A DNA stretch of 64,000 nt, taken from NCBI GenBank assembly GCA_020205615.1, contig CM035165.1:85064005-85128004 (forward strand), read 5' to 3'. Shown here piece after piece: positions 44,734-56,845 of the stretch. Source of the stretch: Panax quinquefolius (taxonomy: Eukaryota > Streptophyta > Magnoliopsida > Apiales > Araliaceae). Every line of letters begins with the position of its first letter. The first letter of the stretch is position 1. The notes beneath the pieces were generated by a model, which searched no databases, was not told where the DNA came from, and worked only from the letters and a program-made list of their open reading frames with translations. Position numbers and translations under genes: made by a program.

Positions 44734-45017
44734 TATAAAATTGAATTATGTAATACGAGCACGTCATTTTTGTTGACATCATCATTTTCATTGGTTGATT
44801 TTTATTAGTCCACCATATGCAAATACAACAGTTTAGGCCAAACGCATAGACGAGCAATTTAGTCGTAAATCAGTAACATAACTTGTTAAGGAAAATGTGT
44901 TGACTACACCTTAATCCATAATGGATGTCGCATTGACCAACAAGTAATTTTATGCCTCACAATTTACCAACTTATTCATCCAAATATCGCTCCGTGCAAA
45001 TCTATCATAAGCTCTAT

Positions 45018-47700
45018 TGTATCACCCCAACTTTTATGAATAAAGATTAATTTTTTTCGAAATATATTTTTGAATATTATGATGTAGATTTGATATAATA
45101 TTATTGCATGGATAATATTTATAAATTTTCAGAAAAAGCAGCAGTGGTTATAAAATATTCGATTAGTCGGGGAATATTAAATGACGATTTATAACAATCA
45201 TCAGTGGACCCTACAAAATGTAATTATTATTCGGAGTTAGAAAAGCGACAAAATTATCTTTTATAAAAATAACGACAAAAGTTTTTACCGTTAAACCGCT
45301 GAAATGAAATCCGGTGGTAAAAAAAACGATGAATACGCATGTGGTTGCATAAGAAGACACCGGTATTGATTATTGACGCCTTTTGTGAAGTCACCGCTTA
45401 TACTCAATTATCACTACTGATGAATTGTTGCATAATATCTCTCATATTATTGATTCAATTATTGTCACAAGATCATTTGCATAATATTTTATATTATTAA
45501 ATCAATAATTGAGACGACAAAGTTATTCATATTATTATTTGCAATATTGACGATGTCTAGAAAGTTCTATCAAGGAGAGGTTTGGTCACCTAATTGGGCG
45601 CCAATAGGGAGAAATCCTTATCTGAAAACCCCCCTCTTTCATGTGAAGGATCTGGTTGTTAAATATTATGAGTTATAATATTAATGATGAATAAGTTCGT
45701 GTTGATTAAAGATAAAATTGATATTTTCATTGTATTGAGATTATTAGTGTTAGTGAAAATCGACATTTATTTCGATAATAATTGATTTCTAGAGGTTATA
45801 TTGACCAATCGGCTAATTAATCGGATAAATGAGCAATTAATTGCTATTAATTCACATGCTTATAACTATTTGTTCACATGTACGTACTATTGATTCACAT
45901 GCATGTACTATTAGGGGAGGTGGTGCAAGATTGATAATATTTGCATGACTAAATTAAAAATAGAGGTATAGATGAAGGTACTATACCGTAACTATTTTTT
46001 TCACATATATAGAACTATTGATTCACATGAATGTACTATTGTTTCACATATCATATACTATTAGGGGAGGTGGTGCAAGTTTGATAATACTTGCAGGACT
46101 AAATTAAAAATGAAGAAAAAGATGAAGGTATTATTCTGTAAAATTTCGAGCCCCAAAACATGCAATTATCGAAACTATATTTTTCCTATAAATAGAAGCT
46201 CATTCTTCTTTCATTCTCACTAATTCACTAAGACTCACAAGAGCAATTATAGAGAAAGAAGTTATAGAGAGAAAGAAGAAGAGAAGTCTGCTACTTCACT
46301 ATTCCAAAGATCCAAATCTTCTTCCGAGGTAAGAGATATTAGTTTTTTTTTCAGTATTCATAAGGAATAATATTTTCTTCCATACTCTGTAGTATGTGAG
46401 TAATATTATTTCGTCTCGTATTCCTGATTATACCCTCATTTTGTTAAAGTATTGCTTCTATACTCCGTGAAATTAGTAGAATATCCTTGAAATTTTCGTT
46501 TCATCTAGTATCGTTTCACAAGGATATTTTCTGCACATTCTTTTTAAATTTTAAGCTTTTTATGCCGGAGTACTGTCCATGAGTAGTATTCATTTTTACG
46601 GTACTATTCACAAAGTACTATTCACGGGGTACTATTCACGGATACTATTCACAAAGTACTATTCATGAAGTACTATTCACGAGGTACTATTCTCGAAGTA
46701 CTATTCATGGGGTACTATTCACTCAGGTACTATTCACCCGAGAAATTATTCATGACAAAAATTAATTTCTTTGCTGTCCAAATCATTTTTGATATAATAT
46801 TATTCTTGAATTTACTCCACAAAGCAGTATCATGTTGACAATTTGGACATTATTAAATTCTGGATAAATTAAATTATAAATCTTTAAAAATTTATCATTT
46901 GCTTTCTTTTAATTGAATTCTTATATCATTGTCATCATCCTCATGCTTATATTGTGATAAAAGTCATATGTGGCTTACGTGCATAGATGTACTATTGGTT
47001 GGTATGATTATGACCAGGGATTATTCGGTATAATCATGACCGTAATGTTATAAATGATGTGGTAAAAGTCCTCATTGGCCCGTAGTGCATTGATGGACAG
47101 TTGTTGGTATGATCATGACCATTGATGATTACATTAATATCCTTGGCCCGTAGTGCAGGGATGATTCGATGATGTGGTTTATTTATTAAGCTGAGTTTCA
47201 GCGATAAAGTTGATGAAAAACTTTTTAAAACATAGAAGATAGTAGATATCGTGCTCTACTTGACTTTTCTAATGGATTGCTTGTTCCACTGCAGTTAAAC
47301 TTGATATTTATTGTATTTTATCAGTTTAACACTGTTGAAGGCTAACGATAATTTATTCTGCATTATCTTAGTCATAATATTTCTTACTGGGCTAGTTGAG
47401 CTCACCATTTTTCTTTCATTGTTTATTAGGAAAATGAGAACGTGGCGGGACTAGTCGGGGAGCAGTGATATCATCCAGAGATGGTGGCTATAGTAGTCCT
47501 CACTATTTTATGAAATAGTGTGATAATAAATGTAATGAGGACTTCATTTGAGTTTGAATATTGTCTATTAGACAATATTCATGTAAAAACTCTAAACTAC
47601 GCTGTTGTCGTATTGTATAAAAGAAGTTTGTATTTGATTTATGTACCATGTATTTGGCGACTCAAAATAGGTGATGTATACCTATTTTGGGGGTGTCACA
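45018..47700 (+). mobile_element. 5' LTR of element F, family A (2683 bp)
   Basis: It starts TGTATCACCCCAACTTTTAT and ends GGGGGTGTCACA. It has the family A landmarks, including a TATAAATA box (46187-46194), two copies of the block with ACTATTAGGGGAGGTGGTGC (~45908 and ~46058), an ACTATTCA minisatellite (~46565-46745) and the ATTATGACCAGGGATTAT block. It lacks the ~70-bp array seen in the solo LTR and in E. The left flank TCTAT (45013-45017) would be the TSD; no partner is in the window. Confidence 0.92.
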
Positions 47701-47702
47701 GT

Positions 47703-47716
47703 TGGTATTAAAGCTT
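47703..47716 (+). other. Primer binding site of element F (tRNA-Met type, mutated)
   Basis: TGGTATTAAAGCTT begins 2 bp after the LTR; compare TGGTATCAGAGCTT in element D. Confidence 0.75.
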
Positions 47717-47887
47717 AGGGATATGATCCCTGGCTGAGATGTGAGACTAGAACTAGGAGGGGAGAGACGAGAAATTCCTTCGCTAGTATGACCTACCTAA
47801 GTTTATTTGGTATTTATTTGGTCGGTCAGAGTATAGGGATAATATGTGACATGTTAATTAACCATTGTTTTGTGGCAGTATTTGATA

Positions 47888-48447
47888 ATGGCATCCGAAA
47901 ATGTTGAGATAAGCAATGAAGCACATGAGACCGTTGCATCACCAACGATCAATACCCAGGATAATGTGCATCAGGATGGCAATAATCCCCAGGAAAACAA
48001 CAACGCTGACCAAATGAGGAACGATGGGATGTTCAGAGGCTTTATGCAATTCATGCAACATCAGGCGAGAATGACTTCTGTTCAAAATACAGGTGAAAAC
48101 ACTGGCAACTCTCGGACGGTCACCGCCAAATAGTTCAAGGAGCTGGGACCACCGGAGTTTTTGGGAGAGCCAAAACCACTTAAGGCGGAAACGTGGATAA
48201 AGTAGATCACCAAGATATTTGATGTCTTGGGATGCTCCGAGGAGCAAAAGGTTCTCTTTGCCACCTTTAAGTTGCGAGGAGAGGCAGATTAACGGTGGTA
48301 TTCTGTAAAGCTGTAAAGCGTACTCAACCTTCCGCACTGAAGATGTCTTGGGAGAAATTCCAAGAACTGTTCAACGACAAGTACTTTCTCAAAAGTATTC
48401 GTCACATGAAGGAGGTAGAGTTTATCAAGCTCGAGCAAAACAATATG
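47888..48447 (+). pseudogene. Partial gag of element F
   Basis: The start ATGGCATCCGAAAATGTT leads to NADQMRNDGMFRGFMQFMQH, a stop, then FKELGPPEFLGEPKPLKAET, a second stop, and ITKIFDVLGCSEEQKVLFAT. The final part, SWEKFQELFNDKYF and MKEVEFIKLEQNN, matches the gag of D. It is cut at 48447 by the D1 LTR. The rest of F does not reappear in the window, so F is a 5' fragment here. Confidence 0.85.
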
Positions 48448-50969
48448 TGTGACACCCCCAAAATAGGTATACATCACCCATTCTGAGTCGCCAAATACAT
48501 GGTACAGAAAATAACTACAACTTTATTATTACAATAGTCGTGCAAAATACGAAAACACATACTGTGAGTTTAAATACAAATATTATCTTCTAGACAGTAT
48601 TCAAACTCAAATAAGTCCTCATTACAATTATTAATACACTATTTTAAAAAATAGTGAGGACTACTAAAACAACTATCTTGAATCATCACTCCATACCCCG
48701 GCTAGTTCTCGCTAAATTCTCACATCCTGAGAAGAAAAATGGAACAAAAAGGAAAAGGGTGAGCTTAACTAGCCCAGTAAAGAATATTATGACTAAGATA
48801 ATATACAACAAATTATCATTAGTCCTCAACTGGGAAAAATCTGATAGAATATAATAGACAACAAGTTTTAGATCAACAACTGCAGCGGAAACAACAATCC
48901 ATTAGAAGAGTCAAATAGAGAATGAATTCTACTATCTTCTATGATTTAAAAGTCCATCAATAATATTTTATCCCTGTAACATCAATTAATATATATCTTG
49001 AATTAAATATTCATCTTTGCACTACAGGCCAAAGATATTCCTTTGTATCACCAGTTGGTCATGTTCATCTCAACACCTGTTCATCTTTGCACTATGAGCC
49101 AAAGATATTCATCAGTTAATCATTCATCTTTGCACTACAGGCCAAAAATATTTAGTAATTTCATCATTTAGGACTGAGGATGATGAAAAATATATTAAAG
49201 AAAACGAATCCAGTGAGACAAAAGGACAAATATTATGGATTCGTACTTTTAGATAATCCAAGTTCAAAAATACTTTATAATAAACCATAGTGGAGTAAAA
49301 TTCAAAAATGAAGACTAAAACATGGATACAATCAATGATAGTAACCATAATCGACATCTTTGACAAAGAAGAGAAAATTTTATTTTTCTGTGAATAGTGT
49401 TGTATTCGTGAATAGTGTCATATACGTGAATAGTAACCCCGACACAAAAAGGTAGAAATTCTATAAGAAAAATAATACTTCGTGAATAGTACTCGTGAAT
49501 AGTACCGTATTCGTGAATAGTGCCGTATACGTGAATAATGTCGTATACGTGAATAGTAACCTCGACATGAAAAGGTAAAAATTTCATAATAAAATTCATA
49601 CCAATATTTCGGCATAATGATATTGAACGAAATAACATCATTTATGAAGAAAATAACATCTCTTACCGTAAAAGAACAGTACTTCTGACTGGAATATCGG
49701 ATGTAATGCCGAAGGAAACTTGCACTGAATAACAACTCTCAAAGTATCTAAATGCTCACAAAAATATGCTCGATAATATATAGAGAGAAAACTTATGTTT
49801 CTGGTGTGATTTTCAATTCTAACCTAAACACCTATTTATAGGAAAATGCTAGAACGTCAAAGGAGACTAAATTAATAAAATATTATATATTTTTTCTACG
49901 CACATTTATTTGACCAAATCAAGCACTCCACTTTTGAACCAAAAATTCAGCACATTATTCCACCAAAAACAAAAGTGGGTCCCACCCATATTTTTAATAA
50001 AAAAACATTTATTTCTGAAACTTCAATAATTCATAATAAATAGTCCTTTTATCAGAAAAATTCGAATCTCATGTCTATTCCATAGGAAATTTAATTCTCT
50101 ACAACTTTGTAGATTTAAGTTTTTTCAAATTCCAAACGAAAAATGACCGAAATCCACATACGAATGATTTTTAATACCTCTATTCTGACAAAATACTGAT
50201 AAAACACCTCAGCATTAATTCTTTTATTTATATCCACACAAAATAAATATTTCCCTATCCATCATTTATATCCACATAAAATAAATATTTCCTTATCATA
50301 TAAATCAATAATTAATTATTCATAAATAATATTACAGAATCACAATTATGACAACCAGGTCGTTCCCAGAAAAGAAGGGGCTTTCCGATATAAATTTCTC
50401 CTTACTGGCGCGCAATTAGGTGATCAAACCCCTTTCCTAGACAGAACTTTCTTAGACATTGACAATAATGCTATATAATAATATTATTCAAATAATATGA
50501 ATTATTGATATGATAATGGGAAATACTGTGCAGTGATAATTATTGAAACAGCAATAATATAAAATATCAACGTAGTAATTATTGAATAAATAAAATAAAA
50601 TATTGAACAGTAATTACTGTAACAATTATTGAGTAGTGTCTTCTTACGTAAGAATCAATAATTCAAAAAATTGTAACATCTTGTGTGCTACTTGTGCAAA
50701 CCACGCCGCAGACATCGTATTTTAACCATCGGGTATTCCAATAGTGTTAACAGTAACAACTACGTCGTTATTTGTAAAAGCTCAAACTTTTCATTTTGTT
50801 CATCCGACCATTTTTTGTTATGGGGCCCACAAATGGCTGCACTGTCGTACGAATATTCCCCGACAACAAGAATATTCCACGACCAAAGAAATATTCCCCA
50901 ACAAATATGAATATTTTATAACCACTTGCTTTTTTTGCAAAATTTGCACATTTCATATGACGCCCACAA
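48448..50969 (-). mobile_element. Reverse family B LTR (D1), truncated at its 5' end
   Basis: On the plus strand it starts TGTGACACCCCCAAAATAGG, the complement of the LTR 3' end. It is inserted in the F gag after ATATG (48443-48447). It carries the reverse landmarks: repeats of CATCTTTGCACTA..GCCAAAGATATT (~49013-49150), the GAATAGT minisatellite (~49390-49560), TATA (49833-49840) and the ATTAGGTGATCAAACC block. It stops at CGCCCACAA (50969), where element D begins, so the last ~150-200 bp are missing. Confidence 0.85.
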
Positions 50970-53824
50970 TGTGACGCCCCCAAAATAGGTATACATCACC
51001 CATTCTGAGTCGCTAAATACATGGTACAGAAACAACTACAACTTCATTAATACAATTGTCGTGCAAAATACGACAACACATAAACTGTGAGTTTAAATAC
51101 AAATATTGTCTTCTAGACAATATCCACACTCAAATAAGTCTTCTTTATAATAATTGATACACTATTTTACAAAATAGTGAGGACTACTAAAACAACTGTC
51201 TTGAACCATTACTCCATACCCCACTAGTAGTTCGCTTATATTCTCGTCTCTCGAGAAGAAAAATGGAACAAAAGGAAAAGGTGAGCTCAAATAGCCCAAT
51301 AAAGAATATTATGACTAAGATAATGTACAACAAATTATCCTTAGTCTTCAACAGGAAAAATCGATAGAATACAATAGACAACAAGTTTTAGATCAACAAT
51401 GCTGCAATGAAACAACAATTCATTAGAAGAGTTAAGTAGAGAATGAAATCTACTATCATCTATGAATTTAAAAGTCCATCATCGATATTTTATCCTGTAA
51501 CATTCAATAATATACATCTTGAAACAAATATTCATCTTTGCACTACCAGGCCAAAGATATTCACCAGTTGGTCATGTTCATCTAAACACTGCTCATCTTC
51601 GCACTACGGCCAAAGATATTCATCATAAAATCATTCATCTTTGCACTACTAGCCAAAGATATTCGGGGATTATATCATCATTTAGGACGGAGGATGATGA
51701 AAAATATTTTAAAGAAAACGAATCCAGTGAAACAAAAGAACAAATATTAAGGATTCGTACTTTAACCAAACCGAGTTCAAAAATACTTCATAAATAATCA
51801 TAGTGAAGTAAAATTCAAGAATGATCAAAACATAGATCAAATCAAAGATAGGAACTATAACAGACAATCTTGGAAATAGAAAAGAAAATTTAATTTTTCT
51901 GTGAATAGTGTCGTATTCGTGAATAGTGATGTATACGTAAATAGTTTCGTATACGTGAATAGTAACTCCGACACCAAAAGATAGAAATTTCACAAAAAAC
52001 ATCATCATGCTTCGTGAATAGTACTCGTGAATAGTAACTCATGAATAGTAACTCATGAATAATAACTTGTGAATAGTAACTCATGAATAGTAACTCATGA
52101 ATAGTAACCCCGACATGAAAAAGTTCCAAATTTGATAAAAGTTCCAACCAATATTTTAAGATAATGATATGAAAATAATACCATTTTTAAAAAATAATAT
52201 CCCTTACCTCGCAAAAAACAAAGATTTCCGATTGGAATCTCGGATATAGTCTTTGAAGGAACTTGCACCGTATAGTAATACTCAAAGTACTAAAATACTC
52301 ACAAATACGCTCGATATTATAGAGAGAGAAAGAGAGAGAAATCTGTAGTTTCTGGTGTGATTTTCAATTCTAACCTAAGCACCCTATTTATAGAAAAATG
52401 TTTAGAACACCAAAGCAGAAAATTTAATATAATATTAATATTTAAATTTTTTTTCCTACGCCTACTTTGAAAATCTGATTTCAGCCATTTTCAACACATG
52501 GGGGCCAACCAAAATAATAAAAACGTTTTTCTAACTATAAATATTTTAAACTTCCAAAAATCAATTATTTTAGAACCTCGGAACTTCAATAATTCATAAT
52601 AAATAGCCCTTTTATCAGAAAATTCGAATCTCGCGACTTTTTATAGAAAATTCAATTCTCTACAACTTTGCAGAAGAAAGGTTTACCAAATTCCAAACAG
52701 AAATTGACCGAAATCCATAAACGGGTGATTTTACAAGCTATAATCAAATTTCTGTCAAGAAATGGGTCCACCAACATGTTTAACATGCTTTAAACAACTT
52801 TTGCAACAAAAATACTCTTCCTCCTCATATACTCAAATATCCCACATTCATTGTAAAAATATCACCATTATTATATTATTAAAATATAATAATAAATTAT
52901 TTTATCAGAAAAGATAAAATATCATTTTTTAACAATTGTCACTTTAAAAATTTTCTCCATCTATATCCACATAAAATCAATATTTTCCTCATCAAATAAA
53001 TCAATAATTAATTATTCACAAATAATATTCTGTAATCACAAAGATTAGCAAGCAACTGTGCCGCTTTCCTCAGAAAGAGGGGCTTTCCAATAAGGATTTC
53101 TCCTTACTGGCACACAATTAGGTGACCAAACCTCTCCTTAGATAGAACTTTCTAGACATTGCCAATAATGTTATCTAATAATATTATTTAGATAATATGA
53201 ATTATTGCTCCGATAATGGAAAATATTATGTAATGACAATTATTGATACAACAATAATATAAAAATAATATGAATTATTGCTCCGATAATGAAAAATATT
53301 GTGTAATGACAATTATTGATATAACAATAATATAAAATATCAACGCAGCAATTATTGAATTAATAAAATAAAATATCGAACAGTAATTACTGTAACAATT
53401 ATTGAGTAGTGCCTTCTTACGTAAGAATCAATAATTGGTGCAATACCGCGATATTCTTCGCTGGCAACAACGCCAGACATCGTGTTTTAAACCACCGGGT
53501 ATTCCAACAAGATAATCTTGAATAACAAGCTGCGCCAGTTATTTATAAACAACTTATACTTTTCGTTTTCTTCATCCAATCGCTTTTAGTTATGGGACCC
53601 ACACAAAGTCGCTACCGTGCATTTAATATTCACAACGTTAAAGAATATTCCACGACCAAACGAATATTATCCGACAACAATGAGTATTTTATAACCACTT
53701 GATTACTTAAAAATATTTGCGTATTTTACCCATAACTAACCACATTAATGAAATCAACCCTTACTATTTCAAATGATAAATAGAGGAAATTAAATTTTAT
53801 TTATTAATAATTTGGGGTCTTACA
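50970..53824 (-). mobile_element. 3' LTR of element D, family B (2855 bp)
   Basis: On the plus strand it runs from TGTGACGCCCCCAAAATAGG to TTTGGGGTCTTACA. TATA is at 52385-52392 and the GAATAGTAACTCATGAATAG array at ~51900-52110. A duplicated block with GAATTATTGCTCCGATAATG (~53200-53345) is private to this LTR. The left flank CACAA (50965-50969) would be the TSD. Confidence 0.9.
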
Positions 53825-53840
53825 ACCTCCCCTCCTTATG
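53825..53840 (-). other. Polypurine tract of element D
   Basis: On the minus strand CATAAGGAGGGGAGGT directly abuts the 3' LTR. Confidence 0.85.
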
Positions 53841-54840
53841 AAATTTTGTCCTCGAAATTGACGTACGTAGGACATGCTCCTTCCCATCCAAGATCTTGAC
53901 TGGTACCTCCTCGTACGTTAAATCTTCTGCTATCTCGTCTGGTTCTAACTCAATAATGTGGTTCGGGTCGTCCACATATTTACGTAACATCGAAACGCGA
54001 AAAATGTTATGAACACGCGTCATACTTGGCTGTAAAGCGAGTCTATAGGCCATAGTTCCTATTCGATCGAGGATTTTAAATGGACTAATAAATTGAAGGT
54101 TTGAGCTTTCCTCACATCACCGATTCTCGCTTTTGGAATAACGACTTCTTGCATCTTCTTCTTCATATTCATTAACTCCAAGTCTGTAACTTGAGCAGCT
54201 TTAAATTTATCGATTAAAGTCGATTCTAATCGTATATTCGTTATCTTCACGCAGGTTCTTGAAATCTTTAACTCTATCTCCATCTTCTGTAAGTCATACG
54301 AAATGGGTCTTTGTGTTAACAATATCGCACTCGTAAACGCATACGATCTTTTACTCAACGCGTCAGCTACCATGTTCGTTTTTTTTTCTAGGATGGTATT
54401 GAATGGTATGGTCGTAATCTTTCAATAGCTCGAGCCAACGTCGTTGCCGCATGTTGAGTTCTTGGAAGCTCTTTTTATATTCCTCGCTCCATTCGAATTT
54501 TGTATCTCTACGAGTCAGCTGAGTTAATGGAGTAGCGATTCGAGAAAATCTTTCCACGAATCTCCGATAATAACCAACTAAGCCTAGAAAGCTACATATT
54601 TCGACATCGACTTAGGTTGTTCTCAACTGTGACTCATATCCCAACCTTGGATAAGACGTCACAATGATACCTATCGATTTACTATCACACAAATATGGCG
54701 TCCCCTACGAGAGATTCGGGGCGGTGCATTCCACAAAGGAAGTCACCAGATAAAGGCTCGGTACAAACTTCTACTGATTGAATTTTTAACTCACGAAGTT
54801 CAATAGAGCCATGAGATTTTAGAAATGGGTTTTGTCTTAG
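53841..54840 (-). pseudogene. Pol remnant of element D with large deletions
   Basis: On the minus strand, pol survives only as spliced-together pieces. A thumb segment (MERFSRIATPLTQLTRRDTK, ~54557) passes after FQEL directly into [20 protein letters not shown], so the RNase H core is missing. VADALSKRSYAF follows (~54370). Then MAYRLALQPSMTRVHNIF (~54050), the post-integrase linker, comes without the zinc finger and DDE core. The linker VDDPNHIIELEPDEIAEDLT ends in an unrelated short tail where the chromodomain should be. The RT palm with its FIDD box is also absent. These deletions rule out autonomous movement. Confidence 0.85.
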
Positions 54841-55413
54841 GGTTCAAAGACTATACAAAATTCAATATCACACTTTGGGAGTACACCAAGAATTTCTTCA
54901 GGAAATACATCAGGAAATTTACTAACAATAGAAATATCATTCAAATCTGACGTATTTTTGTTCAAGTCCATAACATGGGATAAGAAAACTTGACATCCGT
55001 TTTTCAATAAACGAATGACTTTATGGCTTGATATGAAAGTGTTTGACTTCAATGGTTTGGTTGCTTGAATTCGAATAACAGGTTGATTAGGAATATGAAA
55101 ACTAACAACCTTACGAAAGCAATCAATTTTGGCATGATGAGTAGTTAATCAATCAATCCCCAAAATCACATCAAAAACAAGTATCTTTAAAGAAATAAGG
55201 TCAACAGGTAATGTGATGGTGCCAACTTGGATCAAACAAGATTTATAAACAGTGGATGTAACGAAAGTTTCTCATAACGGAGTTTCAACAGATAAGTCAA
55301 AGTCTAATTTTCTCCGGAGTCAAGTTTAAACGTTGAGTATAAGCAGGAGAGATAAATGAATGGGTAGAACCGCTATCTAATAAGGTATAAACTCCATAAG
55401 AATTTATAATTAA
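54841..55413 (-). pseudogene. Protease region of element D
   Basis: Minus-strand sequence just after gag reads LLDSGSTHSFISP (near 55345-55385), the D-S-G active site of a retroviral-type aspartic protease. It is followed downstream by SNTFISSHKVIRLLKNGCQV and FPDVFPEEILGVLP (~54850-55050), the protease-RT linker motif of chromoviruses. Stops occur between the blocks. Confidence 0.75.
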
Positions 55414-56657
55414 CTAACCCGTGCTAACTTCGTTTGGGTTCCTCGCATTCTGACCAGTCACGAAAAATGCTCTTCCAGGAACCGTTGACTTTGACTTTTC
55501 TGGGACAGCCTTTTGAGTCACCATCCCCGCTGGACTGGGTTTCGCTACCGTACAATCTCGTGCGATATGACCTTTTTTCCCACAATTATAACATACCTTG
55601 GAAGGTTGTGAACAGTTTGGACTTATGTGTCCCTCTTTTCCGCATCTGTAGCATCTAATTGACGGTCTTTCTCCTCCTCTAAAATTCGTTGCTGGTGTTG
55701 GTGCTGACGTCTTCCCGTCATTGTTAAATCTTCTCCTTTTGAAATTTTCACTTGACTCACCTTTCCTATTATCTTGGCCATGATTACCATCGAAGTGGTT
55801 ACCATTTCTGGCAAGATAATTTCCTCCACGATGGTTATCATTGTTCCGATGACCGTTGCCACCGGTACGATTATCATCGAGTTGTTGGTCATTATTTTTC
55901 AGTTGAGCCAACTCATTATTGCGCTCCAATAACTGAGCCCTATTCACAACATCTGAATATAAACAAAGTTTGTGAGAAATGAGGTATTGACGTATTTTGG
56001 GTTTCAAACCTCGCAGAAACATTCACGTTATTCTCTCCTCATTATCAACCAAATGGGATGCAAATCGGGACAACTCGGCAAACTTAGCTTCGTACCGCGA
56101 CATGTTCATATTGTTTTGCTCCAGCTTGATGAACTCTACCTCCTTCATGTGACGAATACTTTCGGGAAAGTACTTGTCGTTGAACAATTCTTGGAACTTC
56201 TCCCAAGACATCTTCAGTGTGATAGGCTGAGTACGCTTTACGGATTCCCACCAATAATCTGCCTCTCCTCGCAACATGAAAGTGGCGAAATGAACCTTTT
56301 GATCTTCTGAGCATCCCAAGACATTAAATATCTTAGTGATCTGCTTTATCCACGTCTCTGCCGTAAGTGGTTCTGGCTTTCCCAAAAACTCCGTGGTCCC
56401 TAACTCCTCGAATCGCTAATGGTGACCATCCATGAGTTGCTAGTGTTTCCACCTACATTTTGAACAGTTGTCTTTCTCGTTTGGTTTTGCATTAATTCTA
56501 GAAAGTTCCTAAACATACCATCGTTTCATCATCGCTTTGCCAAATTGGTGTTGTTTACAGGAGAAACATTGCCACGACTGCACGCGTTCTCCTCGTTGGT
56601 GAGCAAAGGTGTCTCCACGGTCTCATTTAATCCACTGTTAACATTCTCAGTCGACAT
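55414..56657 (-). pseudogene. Gag of element D, nearly complete
   Basis: It starts at the ATG at 56657 (MSTENVNSGLNETVETPLLT); stops follow in the N-terminal region. The core at 56023-56385 has TWIKQITKIFNVLGCSEDQK, FATFMLRGEADYWWESVKRT and FQELFNDKYFPESIRHMKEV, the Ty3/gypsy retrotransposon gag domain. After one stop near 56023 the frame continues with FLRGLKPKIRQYLISHKLCL and an Asn/Gly-rich linker. Two CCHC zinc knuckles follow, CYRCGKEGHISPNC and CYNCGKKGHIARDC (~55560-55660). It is the best-preserved gag of the chromovirus-type elements here and serves as reference for B and F. Confidence 0.88.
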
Positions 56658-56829
56658 TCTTAAATACTGCCATAAAACAAGGGTTAATTAAATAAATTAA
56701 CAAATCACATAATACCCCTATATTATGACCGACCAACAAATAAGCTTAGGTAGGACACACTAGCGAATGATTTACTCGTCTCTCCCCTCCTAGTTCTATT
56801 CCCCGATCTTCGCCAGATATCATATCCCT

Positions 56830-56843
56830 AAGCTCTGATACCA
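56830..56843 (-). other. Primer binding site of element D (tRNA-Met)
   Basis: On the minus strand TGGTATCAGAGCTT lies 2 bp from the LTR end, an exact match to the initiator tRNA-Met site used by many plant LTR retrotransposons. Confidence 0.92.
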
Positions 56844-56845
56844 AC

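Larger units (their letters stand above)
43021..45017. repeat. Direct repeat copy 2 (partner 26949-29382)
   Basis: It aligns with copy 1 except for insertions at 43036-43385, 44041-44448 and 44481-44733. It lacks the Mutator-like element of copy 1. It is cut on the right at 45017 by the F LTR. Confidence 0.9.

Noticed and set aside
26949..45017. Direct repeats read as LTRs of one giant retrotransposon
   Set aside because: No TG...CA termini, primer site, polypurine tract or pol lies between them. A segmental or tandem duplication explains them better.
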